A DNA stretch of 64,000 bases from JAIOTH01 sp964486685 (GCA_964486685.1 CAZAOE010000002.1:10728-74727), one strand, 5' to 3'; positions 7,315 to 16,052 are shown, numbered from the stretch's first letter. Translations and numbers: made by a program. Notes: a model not told the origin generated them from the sequence alone.

Positions 7315-8513
7315 TGCTTAATTTTACTAAAAAATATTTTTTAGTTTTTGGAATTATTTTTTTAATACCATTTTTTAGTTTAGCTCAAGAAAATTCTCCC
7401 AGTACTTTAGAAGCTGAATTAGTAAATCCCTATCAAAATATAGAATCAAGTTCTACTGTTGATTTTATAGAAAGTCAAGAACAAAATAATGAGCAAGTTG
7501 AACAGAATGAAGTTTTCCAGGCTCAAGTAATTGAAATTTTAGAAGAAAAGGAGATAGAAAATAATGGGCAGATTATTAAACAACAAAATTTAAAATTAAA
7601 AGGCCTTTCTGGTAGTTTTAAAAATAAAGAAATTTATTTTCAGGGCATAGACGATTTTCAAGTAGGCGCATTGTCAGAATACAAAGTGGGTGATAAAGTT
7701 TTAGTTTCTCATAATTTGAATTTAGAAAATCAGAACATTTTTTATATTATTGATTATGTCAGAAATAATAATATATATTTTTTGGCTGGTATTTTTTTGT
7801 TAGGCATGATTATTATTGGTCGCTGGAAGGGATTGCGAGCTACTATAGCTTTAATAATTAGTTTTATTATTATTTTAAAATTAATTTTACCGGCCATTTT
7901 AAACGGGTATAGTCCTGTTTTAATAGGTATTGGCGGAGGATTCTTAATTTTATTTTTTATCATTTACATCACCGAAGGTATAAATAAGAAAAGCCATATT
8001 TCAGTATTAAGTATTTTAATCAGTTTATTTATTACAGGCATATTGGCAATCATTTTTAGTAATTTAATTAAATTGAGCGGCATTTCTGAAGAGAGTATTT
8101 ATTTGGTTAATTTAATTGATCAGACCATAAATTTTAAGGGTTTACTTTTTGCGGGAGTAATTATTGGCAGTTTAGGAGTTTTAAATGATATGGTGGTTAG
8201 TCAGGTTTCTACTGTTTTAGAACTTAGAAAGGCCAATTTTAATTTGAGTAATAAAGAAATTTTTAAACGGGCTTATCAAGTGGGCGTATCGCATGTTAGC
8301 TCTATGGCTAATACTTTATTTTTGGCCTACGCTGGCTCGGCTTTAAGTATTCTGCTATTATTCTCTATAGGAGGAATGAATTTTGGAGATGTTTTAAATA
8401 ATCATTTAATAGCTACGGAGATTTTTAGAGGTTTAATCGGGGCAATTGGAATTATTTTATCAATGCCGATTAGCACTTTTTTAGCTTCTTATTATACTGG
8501 AGTTAAAAGTTAG
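7314..8513 (+). CDS. YibE/F family membrane protein
   Basis: This 399-residue protein has a signal peptide (ending near FSLAQ, residue 24) and an extracytoplasmic domain of about 120 residues. The domain has the family's short OB-like strand pattern (QAQVIEILEEKEIE, VGDKVLVSHN). Seven or eight transmembrane helices follow. The motifs IGSLGVLNDMVVSQ and VGVSHVSSMANTLFLAYAGSAL are the conserved YibE/F core, with its GxxxDMAxS/T and DHVxSxxNTLxLAY-like segments. Function remains unproven; it is proposed to be a transporter. Start and stop overlap with the upstream redox gene indicate co-expression. Confidence 0.85.
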   Translation: MLNFTKKYFLVFGIIFLIPFFSLAQENSPSTLEAELVNPYQNIESSSTVDFIESQEQNNEQVEQNEVFQAQVIEILEEKEIENNGQIIKQQNLKLKGLSGSFKNKEIYFQGIDDFQVGALSEYKVGDKVLVSHNLNLENQNIFYIIDYVRNNNIYFLAGIFLLGMIIIGRWKGLRATIALIISFIIILKLILPAILNGYSPVLIGIGGGFLILFFIIYITEGINKKSHISVLSILISLFITGILAIIFSNLIKLSGISEESIYLVNLIDQTINFKGLLFAGVIIGSLGVLNDMVVSQVSTVLELRKANFNLSNKEIFKRAYQVGVSHVSSMANTLFLAYAGSALSILLLFSIGGMNFGDVLNNHLIATEIFRGLIGAIGIILSMPISTFLASYYTGVKS

Positions 8514-8661
8514 ATCAGCTTTTAGTTATCAGCAATTAGCTTTCAGCCCATGGTTATTGATTTAATTATAAGTTTAATAATTTTTAAATATTAAGTTTCA
8601 AGTAGTATGGTTTTTAATTAATTTACTATTAACTACGAACTACTTACTACTAACTAATTTT
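8514..8661 (+). repeat. Word-iterated spacer (ttatcagcaatta / actacgaacta type)
   Basis: This 148-base spacer is made of degenerate short words: an agctttta/tatcagc block at the left and a ctactaacta block at the right, which runs into the ATG at 8662. No clear promoter was seen. Confidence 0.4.
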
Positions 8662-9216
8662 ATGCACAAACACAAAGATCAAAGAATAGGAGTTTTTGTT
8701 GATGTTCAAAACATGTATTATTCAGCAAAAAATCTTTATAATTCTTTTGTAAATTTTGGAAAGATTTTAGAAGAGGCAGTTCACGATAGAAAATTAATTA
8801 GAGCTAGTGCTTATGTGGTAGAAGCAGGATTGCCAGATGAAAATAATTTTTTTAAAGCCCTACAAGAACAGGGTTTTAGAATAGAATCTAAACAACTGCA
8901 AATTTTTGCCGGAGGACATAAAAAGGCCGATTGGGATGTTGGAATATCAGTAGATGCCATTAAAATGTCCAAACAATTAGATGTAGTAATTCTTGTTACT
9001 GGTGATGGCGATTTTTTACCTTTAGTTGAATATCTACAATATCATGGAGTTTTAGTAGAAGTAATTGCTTTTGAAAAAACGACCTCTTCTAAGTTGATAG
9101 AACAGGCCGATGATTTTTTTGATTTATCTTCTAATATGAAAAAGTTTTTAATTAAGGGTAGGCCAGCAGGAAAATTTGTTAAAAAAACGCCTATAAGAGA
9201 AAGTATGTTTAGATAA
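8662..9216 (+). CDS. NYN domain protein (LabA/DUF88 family), putative RNase
   Basis: This 184-residue protein starts with RIGVFVDVQNMYYSAK (the first Asp and following Asn of the PIN-like active site), continues through KKADWDVGISVDAI and VVILVTGDGDFLPLVEYL and ends the domain at EQADDFFDLS. The four acidic positions match the NYN/DUF88 nuclease fold, which cleaves RNA using metal ions. A short basic tail follows. No partner gene is obvious; it has its own terminator at 9231-9265. The substrate is unknown. Confidence 0.85.
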   Translation: MHKHKDQRIGVFVDVQNMYYSAKNLYNSFVNFGKILEEAVHDRKLIRASAYVVEAGLPDENNFFKALQEQGFRIESKQLQIFAGGHKKADWDVGISVDAIKMSKQLDVVILVTGDGDFLPLVEYLQYHGVLVEVIAFEKTTSSKLIEQADDFFDLSSNMKKFLIKGRPAGKFVKKTPIRESMFR

Positions 9217-9230
9217 TTTTAAATTTTTAG

Positions 9231-9265
9231 AAAAAAAGGCCGCTGATTTCAGTGGCTTTTTTTAT
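9231..9265 (+). terminator. Intrinsic terminator after the NYN gene
   Basis: An A-run plus GGCCgCTGA pairs with tCAGtGGC plus a run of seven Ts. This is a compact stem with a strong U-tract. Confidence 0.8.
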
Positions 9266-9295
9266 ATATATATAGTTCATTTTAATATGATTTTT

Positions 9296-9304
9296 TGATA
9301 CAAT
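9296..9304 (+). promoter_or_regulatory. Extended -10 promoter for 9332 and following genes
   Basis: TGaTACAAT matches the extended -10 consensus, with no clear -35. The predicted transcript start is near 9311, which gives a leader of about 20 bases. Confidence 0.4.
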
Positions 9305-9331
9305 TACAATTGAATAGGCATATTAATAAAT

Positions 9332-9898
9332 ATGATATTGAAAAAATACATTTTTTTGTTTTTAGTAGTAGCAATAATTATGGTTTTTTTACCAGGCCTT
9401 GTTTTTGCCTGGAATGATTGTCCATTTGGTTTAATAGATGATCCTTATCCAGGTTCATGTGCCAGGTATGTTGATACTAATAGTGATGATATTTGTGATC
9501 ATTCTCAATCAGAATCAGGCCAATTGGGCAATAACAATATTGAGACCATTAGACCTAATTATTATTTTTTGCCCATTACTATAATTTTAGTTTTGCTTTA
9601 TATTATTTTCTTTTATTTAGAATATAGAAGCAGATATGAAAAAGGCAAATTTTTGCAGACATTTAAAAAGCATAATCTTTTATATTTTCATAATATTATT
9701 TTGCTTTTATTTTTTTTATTATCCACTATCACTGGATTTGCTTCATTATTAAAAATTACATTAGGCTGCTTCAAAAATTATAATTTTAGCAAAGCGCATA
9801 TAATATTTTCTATTATTATGGCTGAAATGTGTCTTGTCCATGTTATTTTGCATTGGAGATATTTTATAAACAGGATTAAAAAATTTATCAATTTTTAA
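9332..9898 (+). CDS. Secreted/membrane protein with CPFGxxDDPYPGSC motif
   Basis: This 188-residue protein has a signal peptide (1-26) and a short extracytoplasmic Cys-rich segment reading CPFGLIDDPYPGSC, then DTNSDDICDHSQ, an Asp-rich loop like a calcium site. Three or four transmembrane helices follow (about 75-95, 118-142 and 150-175), with His residues facing the membrane (HNIILL, HIIF, HVILHWRY) that might bind haem. I have seen the Cys motif in iron-sulfur or membrane redox proteins, but the family is not identified. It ends one base before the TauE/SafE-like gene, and an AmrS-like gene follows, so all three are probably one operon. Confidence 0.6.
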   Translation: MILKKYIFLFLVVAIIMVFLPGLVFAWNDCPFGLIDDPYPGSCARYVDTNSDDICDHSQSESGQLGNNNIETIRPNYYFLPITIILVLLYIIFFYLEYRSRYEKGKFLQTFKKHNLLYFHNIILLLFFLLSTITGFASLLKITLGCFKNYNFSKAHIIFSIIMAEMCLVHVILHWRYFINRIKKFINF

Positions 9899-9899
9899 T

Positions 9900-10490
9900 A
9901 TGATATTAATTAAGGGCTTTTTAACTGGTTTGTCAGCTGGCGTTTTTTGTTTAAGTTGGTGTGTGCCAATTTATTTTTCAGTACTTTCTGCAGAAAAAAG
10001 GAATTTTAAGCAGATTTGGATAGTTTATTTAAAATTCAGTTTAGGCCGGTTGATAGCGTATATTTTATTTGGGATAATAGTCGGATATTTCAGCAAATTC
10101 GTGAGCAGTCATTATTTTCAGTTATTCGCTAATTTTGTTTTGATTTTATTGTCGTTTTTATTAATTGGCTATGCATTGGGTTTAAGTATTCCAAAGTCCA
10201 AAGTTTGTTCTATATATAAAAAAATTCAGCCACCGTTTTTATTTGGATTTTTAACAGGAATAAATATATGTCCGCCTTTTTTAATTGCTATTTTTTATGT
10301 TGCTCAAATAGGTGGAGCGATTAATGGTTTACTTTTCTTTTTAGGTTTTTTTATGGGAACAGCAATTTATTTAGCCCCAATAACTTTTCTTGGATTATTA
10401 ACAAAAAAGAAAATTTTTGTTAAAATAGCGAGAATGAGTGCAATATTGGTTGGGTTGATATTTTTGTATTTTGCTATTGGACAGTTTTAA
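9900..10490 (+). CDS. Sulfite exporter TauE/SafE (UreH/DsbD-like) family protein
   Basis: This 196-residue protein has six transmembrane helices. The first holds GLSAGVFCLSWCVPIYFSVL and the fourth GFLTGINICPPFLIAIFYV: the paired Gly/Pro and Cys motifs of the TauE/SafE-related UreH transmembrane family, which overlaps with DsbD-type domains. A transport or membrane-thiol role is possible. It is tightly spaced after 9332-9898 and 19 bases before the AmrS-like gene. Members of this family often accompany the CPFG..DDPYPG protein, so the two probably act together. Substrate unknown. Confidence 0.75.
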   Translation: MILIKGFLTGLSAGVFCLSWCVPIYFSVLSAEKRNFKQIWIVYLKFSLGRLIAYILFGIIVGYFSKFVSSHYFQLFANFVLILLSFLLIGYALGLSIPKSKVCSIYKKIQPPFLFGFLTGINICPPFLIAIFYVAQIGGAINGLLFFLGFFMGTAIYLAPITFLGLLTKKKIFVKIARMSAILVGLIFLYFAIGQF

Positions 10491-10509
10491 GCTATAAGTT
10501 ATAAGGTTT

Positions 10510-11652
10510 ATGAGTAAAATTTATAAAAAATTAATTGTTATCTTCGGAGCTATTGTTTTAACAGTATTATTGTTTTTACCTTTATTTTTATTAAAAAATA
10601 AAAATCCGGATTTTAATATTGAGAGTATTGGTTTGTTTAGAATAGAGGATTTAAGAGAAGCGGATTTTTATGAAACTTTAAGCAATGGCTTAGTCAAATG
10701 CAATTTATGTCCTAATAATTGTTTAATTAAACAAGGGAAAAGAGGTCTATGTGAAGTCAGAGAAAACAAAGATGGAAAATTATATGCTCTTAATTATGGT
10801 CTGCCAGTTTCAGAACATATTGATCCAATTGAAAAAAAACCCATATTTCATATGCTACCGAGTACTGATGTTTATTCTATTGCAACAGCCGGATGTAATT
10901 TTTCATGCTTGAATTGCCAGAACTGGCAAATTTCCCAAGCCACTGTTGAAGATTTTTCTTTAGACAAAAAAACTCCAGAGCAAATAATAAGAGCTGCGCT
11001 CAAAAGCAAGTCGCAGGCAATTGCTTATACATATTCTGAACCGACTATTTTTTATGAATATATGTATGATATAGCTAAATTGGCTCATGAAAATGGCTTA
11101 TATAATATTATGGTAACCAATGGATATATTAATGAAGAGCCATTAAGAAAATTATGCCAATATATGGATGCTTTTAATGTTGATTTAAAAGGTTTTTCAG
11201 AGGAGTTTTATCAAAAAGTTACTGGGGGAAAATTGGCACCAGTTTTAAATACTTTAAAAATAATAAAGGAAGAAGGAAAATTATTAGAAATAACCTATTT
11301 AATAATTCCCAGTTTAAATGACTCAGAAGATGAGATAAAGCAGGCAATTCAATGGTTGATTGATAATATAGGTGAAGATACCATCGTACATTTTTCAAGA
11401 TTTTATCCAGATTATAAGTTGAAAAATATACCAGCAACACCTGTTTCTACATTAAAAAAAGCCAGACAAATGGCTTTAGATTTGGGTTTGAAATATGTTT
11501 ATACTGGCAATATGTATTGGCCGGAAGGTGAGACGACTTATTGTAATGATGGAAGTATTGCTATACAAAGGCAGGGATTTATTGTTACAGAAAATAATTT
11601 AGATAAAGGCAAGTGTAATGATGGAACTGAAGTGCCAGGTATTTGGGAGTAG
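10510..11652 (+). CDS. amrS: AmmeMemoRadiSam-type radical SAM protein (AmrS-like) with N-terminal membrane anchor
   Basis: This 380-residue protein has one N-terminal transmembrane segment (about 8-30) followed by an AmrS-like domain. A Cys cluster CNLCPNNCLIKQGKRGLCEVREN precedes the catalytic domain. The radical SAM motif is GCNFSCLNCQNWQIS (CxxxCxxC, ligands for the 4Fe-4S cluster that cleaves SAM). IAYTYSEPTIFYEYM and NVDLKGFSEEFY are further family blocks. The usual partners (AmmeMemoRadiSam A and B) are absent from the window. The anchor is odd because radical SAM chemistry needs the cytoplasm, so the topology matters. It is convergent with 11659-13893. Confidence 0.85.
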   Translation: MSKIYKKLIVIFGAIVLTVLLFLPLFLLKNKNPDFNIESIGLFRIEDLREADFYETLSNGLVKCNLCPNNCLIKQGKRGLCEVRENKDGKLYALNYGLPVSEHIDPIEKKPIFHMLPSTDVYSIATAGCNFSCLNCQNWQISQATVEDFSLDKKTPEQIIRAALKSKSQAIAYTYSEPTIFYEYMYDIAKLAHENGLYNIMVTNGYINEEPLRKLCQYMDAFNVDLKGFSEEFYQKVTGGKLAPVLNTLKIIKEEGKLLEITYLIIPSLNDSEDEIKQAIQWLIDNIGEDTIVHFSRFYPDYKLKNIPATPVSTLKKARQMALDLGLKYVYTGNMYWPEGETTYCNDGSIAIQRQGFIVTENNLDKGKCNDGTEVPGIWE

Positions 11653-11658
11653 TTCTTG

Positions 11659-13893
11659 TTATAATTTTTGAGTTTTATATATTTGCAAAACAAATATTAT
11701 AAACAAATTCAATACAGCTAATAATATTACAGTATTTATTAATCCAATAATCGGCAAAAATATTATACTGGCCAGTAGGGCTCCTAGAGCAGAGCCGATT
11801 TGGTCAGCACTATAAATGGAACTAATTTTGTTAGTTTCTTTTTTTTGTAAATACAAATGATTAGTAATAGGAAATTCTAAGCCATTTAATGTGCCAATGA
11901 TTAAAGTTATTAAAGGAAATATTATAAAAATTCCGATTGTTTGATTAACATTTGATAAAAGATTAAAAATAAATGGCAGAGATAAGCAATAAAGGGCGAT
12001 TAGTAAATAAAGACATTTTAATTTATTAATAGTAATTTTGTATTTGCCTATCAGTTTTATTCCAAGATAATTCCCAATAACCATGCCGCTAAGAAGCAAG
12101 GTTATAATGATTGCTATTTGTGAATAAACATATCCGTAAAATGTTTGGAATAATAGTATTAAAATAATTTCAATAGTAAAAAGAGTAAAATCAGGAATTG
12201 TGGCAGTAAACGGCAATGGATTTATTTTTTTCTTTTTTAATGTGATAGTAATAATGACTAGTATGAAGAGTAAAATAATCAGCCAATGCCCTAAATTTAA
12301 TTTAGTTAATTTTGACAATAATTTAGTTAAGTTGGGATGAAAATGATTTATCCAAAATAGGTTTTGATATAAATATGTATTTGGTTTTAGATTTTTATTG
12401 ATTAAATCGGGATTATTATCAATAGTGGCTAAAGTTGTTTGGATTCTGTCATTTGTCAAACGATAATCAATATATTTCGGGACAACTAATTTATTATTAA
12501 GATTTCTGTTTTGAAAATTATTAATTAATAATTGGGGATTATAATCAATATTAGCTTGACTAGCTATGTAATAAATTTTTTCTTCAGGTAAAATCAATAC
12601 TTTATTAAAAACATTTTGCAAGGTTTGATAAACGGAGGAGATTAATTTATTATTGGCTTCATTGATATAATTTGGAGACGAGTCAAGCCAAGTAGCAAAA
12701 ATTCCTTGTTCTGACAAGTGGTTTTTAGCTTGTTTAAAAAATTCCTTTGTATAAAAGCGGTTTAACGCAATGGTGGATGGATTTCCCAGATTGGAAATTA
12801 TTACATCAAATTTCAGATTATTATTTTTTAAAAAATAAATAGCATCTTTGCTTATTATTTTGACTTGTTTGTCTTCCCATGAATTTTGGGTCTGTTTATT
12901 GACAAATGGTTTTGTCAAATCAATTAATTTTGGATCTAATTCTAAATAATAAATTGATTCAATGGGATGTTTTAAAATTTCATTTACGGCATTTTGCAGG
13001 CCATTGCCAATCAATAGAATTTTTTTAGGGTTATTAGAAAATAATAAAGGAAAATGAATCAGTATTTCGTCTGATAAATTATTAGAACTATCAGCCATCA
13101 TCAATCCATTAATATAAAAATTATATTGTTCCTTATCTTTGGTAATGGCTAAGTTATGATATAAGCTATTTTCGGACAGTATTAAGTTTTGTTTTGGCCA
13201 TCGCCAACTATTTATTTTTGAATTTAATGAATATGCAAGGGGAGAGAATATCAGGATTAGAATCAATAATATTTGTATGCTAATTAGATATTTTTGCCAA
13301 TTAAGTTTAAATAGCATTAAAAGGAATAGAAGAATTATAAAATTTATAAAAGCAATAAAAAGAATTATTGATATGGCGTTAGTTTTTATTAAAAAAATAC
13401 TAAATAAAATTCCGCCGATAATAAAACCAATGTTTTCAAATAAATAGGCCTTATTTACCAAGTGGCTGGTTGTTTCTTTTTCGATTTTTTTGAACCAAAA
13501 TTTAGCACCAATAGTAAATTGCAAGCCCAAGATTAAACACAGTGGAGCTAGAGCAAGTATTGTGTATATTAGGCCTGATAATAAGTCAGGGGATTGGCCA
13601 ATACTTGATACAAATTGTCTTGCTAAACGAATAATTAAAATTTCAATAAATAAAAATATTGGCACTAACCAAATTATCCAAAGATATAAATGAGTATGTT
13701 TTTTAATCTTGTCTCCTATAATTGCACCAATTGCAACCCACAATAGCCAGCTGGCCAGAGCTAAGCCAATAAATATTTCATTACCATAAAAACTGACTAT
13801 TAATTCCCTAATTATTATTAGCTGGCTGATAATAGATGTTAATCCTAGAGCAATTAAAGAGAAAAAAAATAGTTTTTTATTTTTTATATTCAT
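11659..13893 (-). CDS. Spermidine synthase-like protein fused to MFS-like membrane domains
   Basis: This 744-residue protein has about seven N-terminal helices, then a soluble Rossmann domain, then about six more helices. The central domain has KKILLIGNGLQNAVNEIL, YYLELDPKLIDLTKPF and FDVIISNLGNPST, the nucleotide-binding and active-site blocks of the spermidine synthase fold. Such fused MFS/spermidine-synthase-like proteins are widespread but rarely characterised; an aminopropyl- or methyltransferase role is possible. The intact palindromic element 13894-13932 lies immediately 5' of the start codon. The gene is convergent with amrS, with six bases between their stops and no terminator. Confidence 0.8.
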   Translation of the reverse strand: MNIKNKKLFFFSLIALGLTSIISQLIIIRELIVSFYGNEIFIGLALASWLLWVAIGAIIGDKIKKHTHLYLWIIWLVPIFLFIEILIIRLARQFVSSIGQSPDLLSGLIYTILALAPLCLILGLQFTIGAKFWFKKIEKETTSHLVNKAYLFENIGFIIGGILFSIFLIKTNAISIILFIAFINFIILLFLLMLFKLNWQKYLISIQILLILILIFSPLAYSLNSKINSWRWPKQNLILSENSLYHNLAITKDKEQYNFYINGLMMADSSNNLSDEILIHFPLLFSNNPKKILLIGNGLQNAVNEILKHPIESIYYLELDPKLIDLTKPFVNKQTQNSWEDKQVKIISKDAIYFLKNNNLKFDVIISNLGNPSTIALNRFYTKEFFKQAKNHLSEQGIFATWLDSSPNYINEANNKLISSVYQTLQNVFNKVLILPEEKIYYIASQANIDYNPQLLINNFQNRNLNNKLVVPKYIDYRLTNDRIQTTLATIDNNPDLINKNLKPNTYLYQNLFWINHFHPNLTKLLSKLTKLNLGHWLIILLFILVIITITLKKKKINPLPFTATIPDFTLFTIEIILILLFQTFYGYVYSQIAIIITLLLSGMVIGNYLGIKLIGKYKITINKLKCLYLLIALYCLSLPFIFNLLSNVNQTIGIFIIFPLITLIIGTLNGLEFPITNHLYLQKKETNKISSIYSADQIGSALGALLASIIFLPIIGLINTVILLAVLNLFIIFVLQIYKTQKL

Positions 13894-13932
13894 CTTGTTA
13901 GCCCCGTTTAGAGATAAATCTCTAACGGGGTT
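13894..13932 (-). repeat. Palindromic element, intergenic copy 3
   Basis: This is the reverse complement of the elements at 4415 and 5712, identical through the hairpin and the GCTAAC tail. On the minus strand the tail ends GCTAACAAGATG, so the gene's ATG sits exactly where copies 1 and 2 have TTG. A half-copy (atctaacgggattcat) lies further upstream at 14178-14193. Confidence 0.8.
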
Positions 13933-14329
13933 AGATAATTATTTGTGATACTGTTTTTATTTAGCGACGTAGAGCGAGAGAAATATGAAAGTAATCTTTT
14001 ATATTTCCGCCGTGTCCGCCTCTGGCGGAAGCCGAGCCTGCCTGTCGGCAGACAGGGAGCTAACACAGGTTCACCCTGTTAAGTAGCTTTCAGATTTAAC
14101 AGGGCTTGCTGCGGGGAACCTTTATTTTTTACTTTTGTTTTAATATTTTCCCTGATTAGAAACTAAAACCAATAGTTATCTAACGGGATTCATAAATGTA
14201 TTTTAGCATTTTTTGAAAAATAAAAAAAAAGCGATTTTTTATAAATTGCCTTTTTTGTTTTAAAAAATAATACTTTATATAATAAGGTGATGGGTTTAAT
14301 TATTTGTTTTTTTATCATTTAGTTTTTTA

Positions 14330-14338
14330 TGTTATAAT
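14330..14338 (+). promoter_or_regulatory. Extended -10 promoter in the left RhuM-flanking repeat
   Basis: TGtTATAAT is an exact extended -10 match. The predicted start is near 14345, giving a leader of about 270 bases before the RhuM gene. Confidence 0.5.
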
Positions 14339-14460
14339 TAATTAGAAATTCGCCCTAAAGGAGAAACTTCGTTTCCCTTCAGGGTAAATTTTAGAAAGTC
14401 GAGAATCGTTAATGAATTTCTATTTTCGAGAAACTATTTTCGAATTTAATGTGTTTGACT
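14333..14460 (+). repeat. Direct repeat flanking the RhuM gene, left copy
   Basis: About 127 bases are roughly nine-tenths identical to 15760-15884. They include the -10, a strong hairpin (CGCCCT...GGAGAAAC-ttc-GTTTCC...AGGGT) and a second self-complementary block of tcgag/ttttcg words ending in gtgtttgac. Confidence 0.75.
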
Positions 14461-14612
14461 TATTGTATAGATTTACCATGTTTATGGTAAGAGTTGACCA
14501 TAATAATTTATAATATGTTTTCATTGCGTTCAAAAATACTAGATCAATTGTAATTTTTAAAAATATATAAATTAAAAAGTAGGACGCTAAAGCAGTATTA
14601 AATTTTGAAATT

Positions 14613-15635
14613 ATGAACAAAAATTTAATGTCAAAATCAGAATTTTTACTTTATACTTCACCCCAAGGAGATATTAGGGTTGAAGTATTTTTTAAGGATG
14701 AAACGGTTTGGCTCACAATTAACAAAATAGCCGAGCTTTTTAATACAACAAAGCAGAATATTAGTTATCATTTGCAAAACATCTATGACAGTGGAGAATT
14801 AGCCAAAAAACCAACTGTCAAGAAAATTCTGACAGTTCAGAAAGAGGGTGAAAGAAATGTAAAAAGAGGATTGGAATATTATAATTTGGATGCCATTATT
14901 GCAGTTGGTTATCGGGTTAATAGTATCCAAGCAACACATTTTCGTATTTGGGCCACAAAGGTATTAAAAGAATTTATTATTAAGGGTTTTGTTCTAGATG
15001 ACGAAGGATTAAAACAAGGTAAAAAGTTTTTTGGTCAAGATTACTTCAAAGAATTATTAGAGCGCGTTCGTTCTATTAGGGCTAGTGAAAGGAGAATTTA
15101 TCAACAGATAACAGATATTTTTGCTGAGTGTAGTATTGATTATGATTCTAATTCAGAGATTACCAAAAATTTTTATGCTATGGTGCAGAATAAATTCCAC
15201 TTTGCTATCACTGGAAAAACTGCTGCAGAAATTATTTATTCTAAAGCAGATAAAAATAAGCCCTTTATGGGTCTAACTACATGGAAAAATTCACCTAAAA
15301 AAAGAATTTTAAAATCAGATATACTTATCGCGAAAAATTATTTACAAGAAAATCAGATTAAAAGGTTAGAAAGAGCAGTTTCAGGATTTTTTGATTATAT
15401 TGAAAATATTATTGAAAATCAGCGAATAATAAAGATGGATGGTTTGGCAAAAAGTGTGAATAAATTTTTAAGTTTTAATAAATATAAGATTCTTGATAAC
15501 AAGGGGAGAATTTCACACGAAGAATCAGAACAAAAAGCTATTGCTGAATATGATGAATTTAATAAAACGCAGAAAATAGAATCAGATTTTGATAAAGAAA
15601 TCAAAAAAATTATAGATAAAAATTTGGTAAAATAG
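14613..15635 (+). CDS. RhuM family protein (virulence RhuM-like)
   Basis: This 340-residue protein matches the RhuM family. An N-terminal winged-helix-like part has LYTSPQGDIRVEVFFKDETVWLTINKIAELFNTTKQNISYHLQNI; a conserved middle has YYNLDAIIAVGYRVNS..ATHFRIWATKVLKEFIIKGF; helices follow with QDYFKELLERVRSIRASERRIYQQITDIFA. RhuM was named from a Salmonella pathogenicity island, but most members sit in mobile or defence-type islands, and their biochemistry is not settled. The gene lies exactly between two near-identical direct repeats (14333 and 15760), suggesting that it came in, or could leave, as a cassette. Confidence 0.85.
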   Translation: MNKNLMSKSEFLLYTSPQGDIRVEVFFKDETVWLTINKIAELFNTTKQNISYHLQNIYDSGELAKKPTVKKILTVQKEGERNVKRGLEYYNLDAIIAVGYRVNSIQATHFRIWATKVLKEFIIKGFVLDDEGLKQGKKFFGQDYFKELLERVRSIRASERRIYQQITDIFAECSIDYDSNSEITKNFYAMVQNKFHFAITGKTAAEIIYSKADKNKPFMGLTTWKNSPKKRILKSDILIAKNYLQENQIKRLERAVSGFFDYIENIIENQRIIKMDGLAKSVNKFLSFNKYKILDNKGRISHEESEQKAIAEYDEFNKTQKIESDFDKEIKKIIDKNLVK

Positions 15636-15637
15636 AT

Positions 15638-15735
15638 TAATTGTTAATAGGGTAATTGAATAATAGGTTAATGGGTTAATTGTTTAATTGAATAATAGTT
15701 TAATAGGTTAATTGAGTAAGAATTTAACAATACAT
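15638..15735 (+). repeat. Word-iterated spacer (aataggttaattg type)
   Basis: About 100 bases are made of degenerate aataggttaattg words. The same family sits at 53509-53545, in front of the truncated folD. Confidence 0.5.
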
Positions 15736-15756
15736 TTGTAGTTTGACAAATTTTTG

Positions 15757-16052
15757 TGATATAATTAATTAGAAAGTCGCCCTAAAGGAGAAACTTCGTT
15801 TCCCTTCAGGGTAAATTTTAGAAATTCGAGAATCGTTAAATTTCGATTTTCAAGAAACGATTTTCGAATTTAGTGTGTTTGACAAATTTTTGTGGTATAA
15901 TATATTCATAAAATCACTTCTTGGGTGTTTAATAATTTTTGCTTTATGTTATAATATATTTATAATAAAGTTTTGCTTATTTAATCTTTTTTATGTTATA
16001 ATACATAAGTATTGAAAATGATAGTGTTTTTAAGAAAATTTTGTGCTATAAT
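15757..16052 (+). promoter_or_regulatory. Array of five tandem extended -10 promoters upstream of the S-layer-like gene
   Basis: Five exact TGnTATAAT motifs lie on the plus strand at 15757-15765 (TGa), 15893-15901 (TGg), 15947-15955 (TGt), 15994-16002 (TGt) and 16044-16052 (TGc). Only the fourth has a passable -35 (TTGCTT at 15973-15978, spacer 18). The TTGACA words before the first two are only 11 bases away and cannot be conventional -35 boxes. No gene starts between them and 16194, so they appear to serve one downstream unit. Confidence 0.6.
15760..15884 (+). repeat. Direct repeat flanking the RhuM gene, right copy
   Basis: This copy matches 14333-14460 in the same orientation, including the hairpin CGCCCT...AGGGT at 15778-15812. 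It carries the first promoter of the array. Confidence 0.75.

Larger units (their letters stand above)
13933..14612. repeat. Composite repeat region between divergent genes
   Basis: No gene is seen. From the left it holds a 56-bp element (13954-14009) identical to 59808-59863; CCGCCtctGGCGG (14016-14028, matching 2570-2582); a cctgcctgtcggcagacagg palindrome; gagctaacacaggtt (shared with 59870-59885); a CACCCTGTT...AACAGGG hairpin (14073-14103); and a ttgctgcggggaaccttt module (shared with 59958-59975). Further right are an extended -10 (14330-14338) and the left RhuM-flanking repeat. Confidence 0.65.

Noticed and set aside
15743..15884. TTGACA words as -35 boxes of the first two array promoters
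   Set aside because: Spacing to the -10 is only 11 bases in both cases, so the extended -10 alone was used as evidence.
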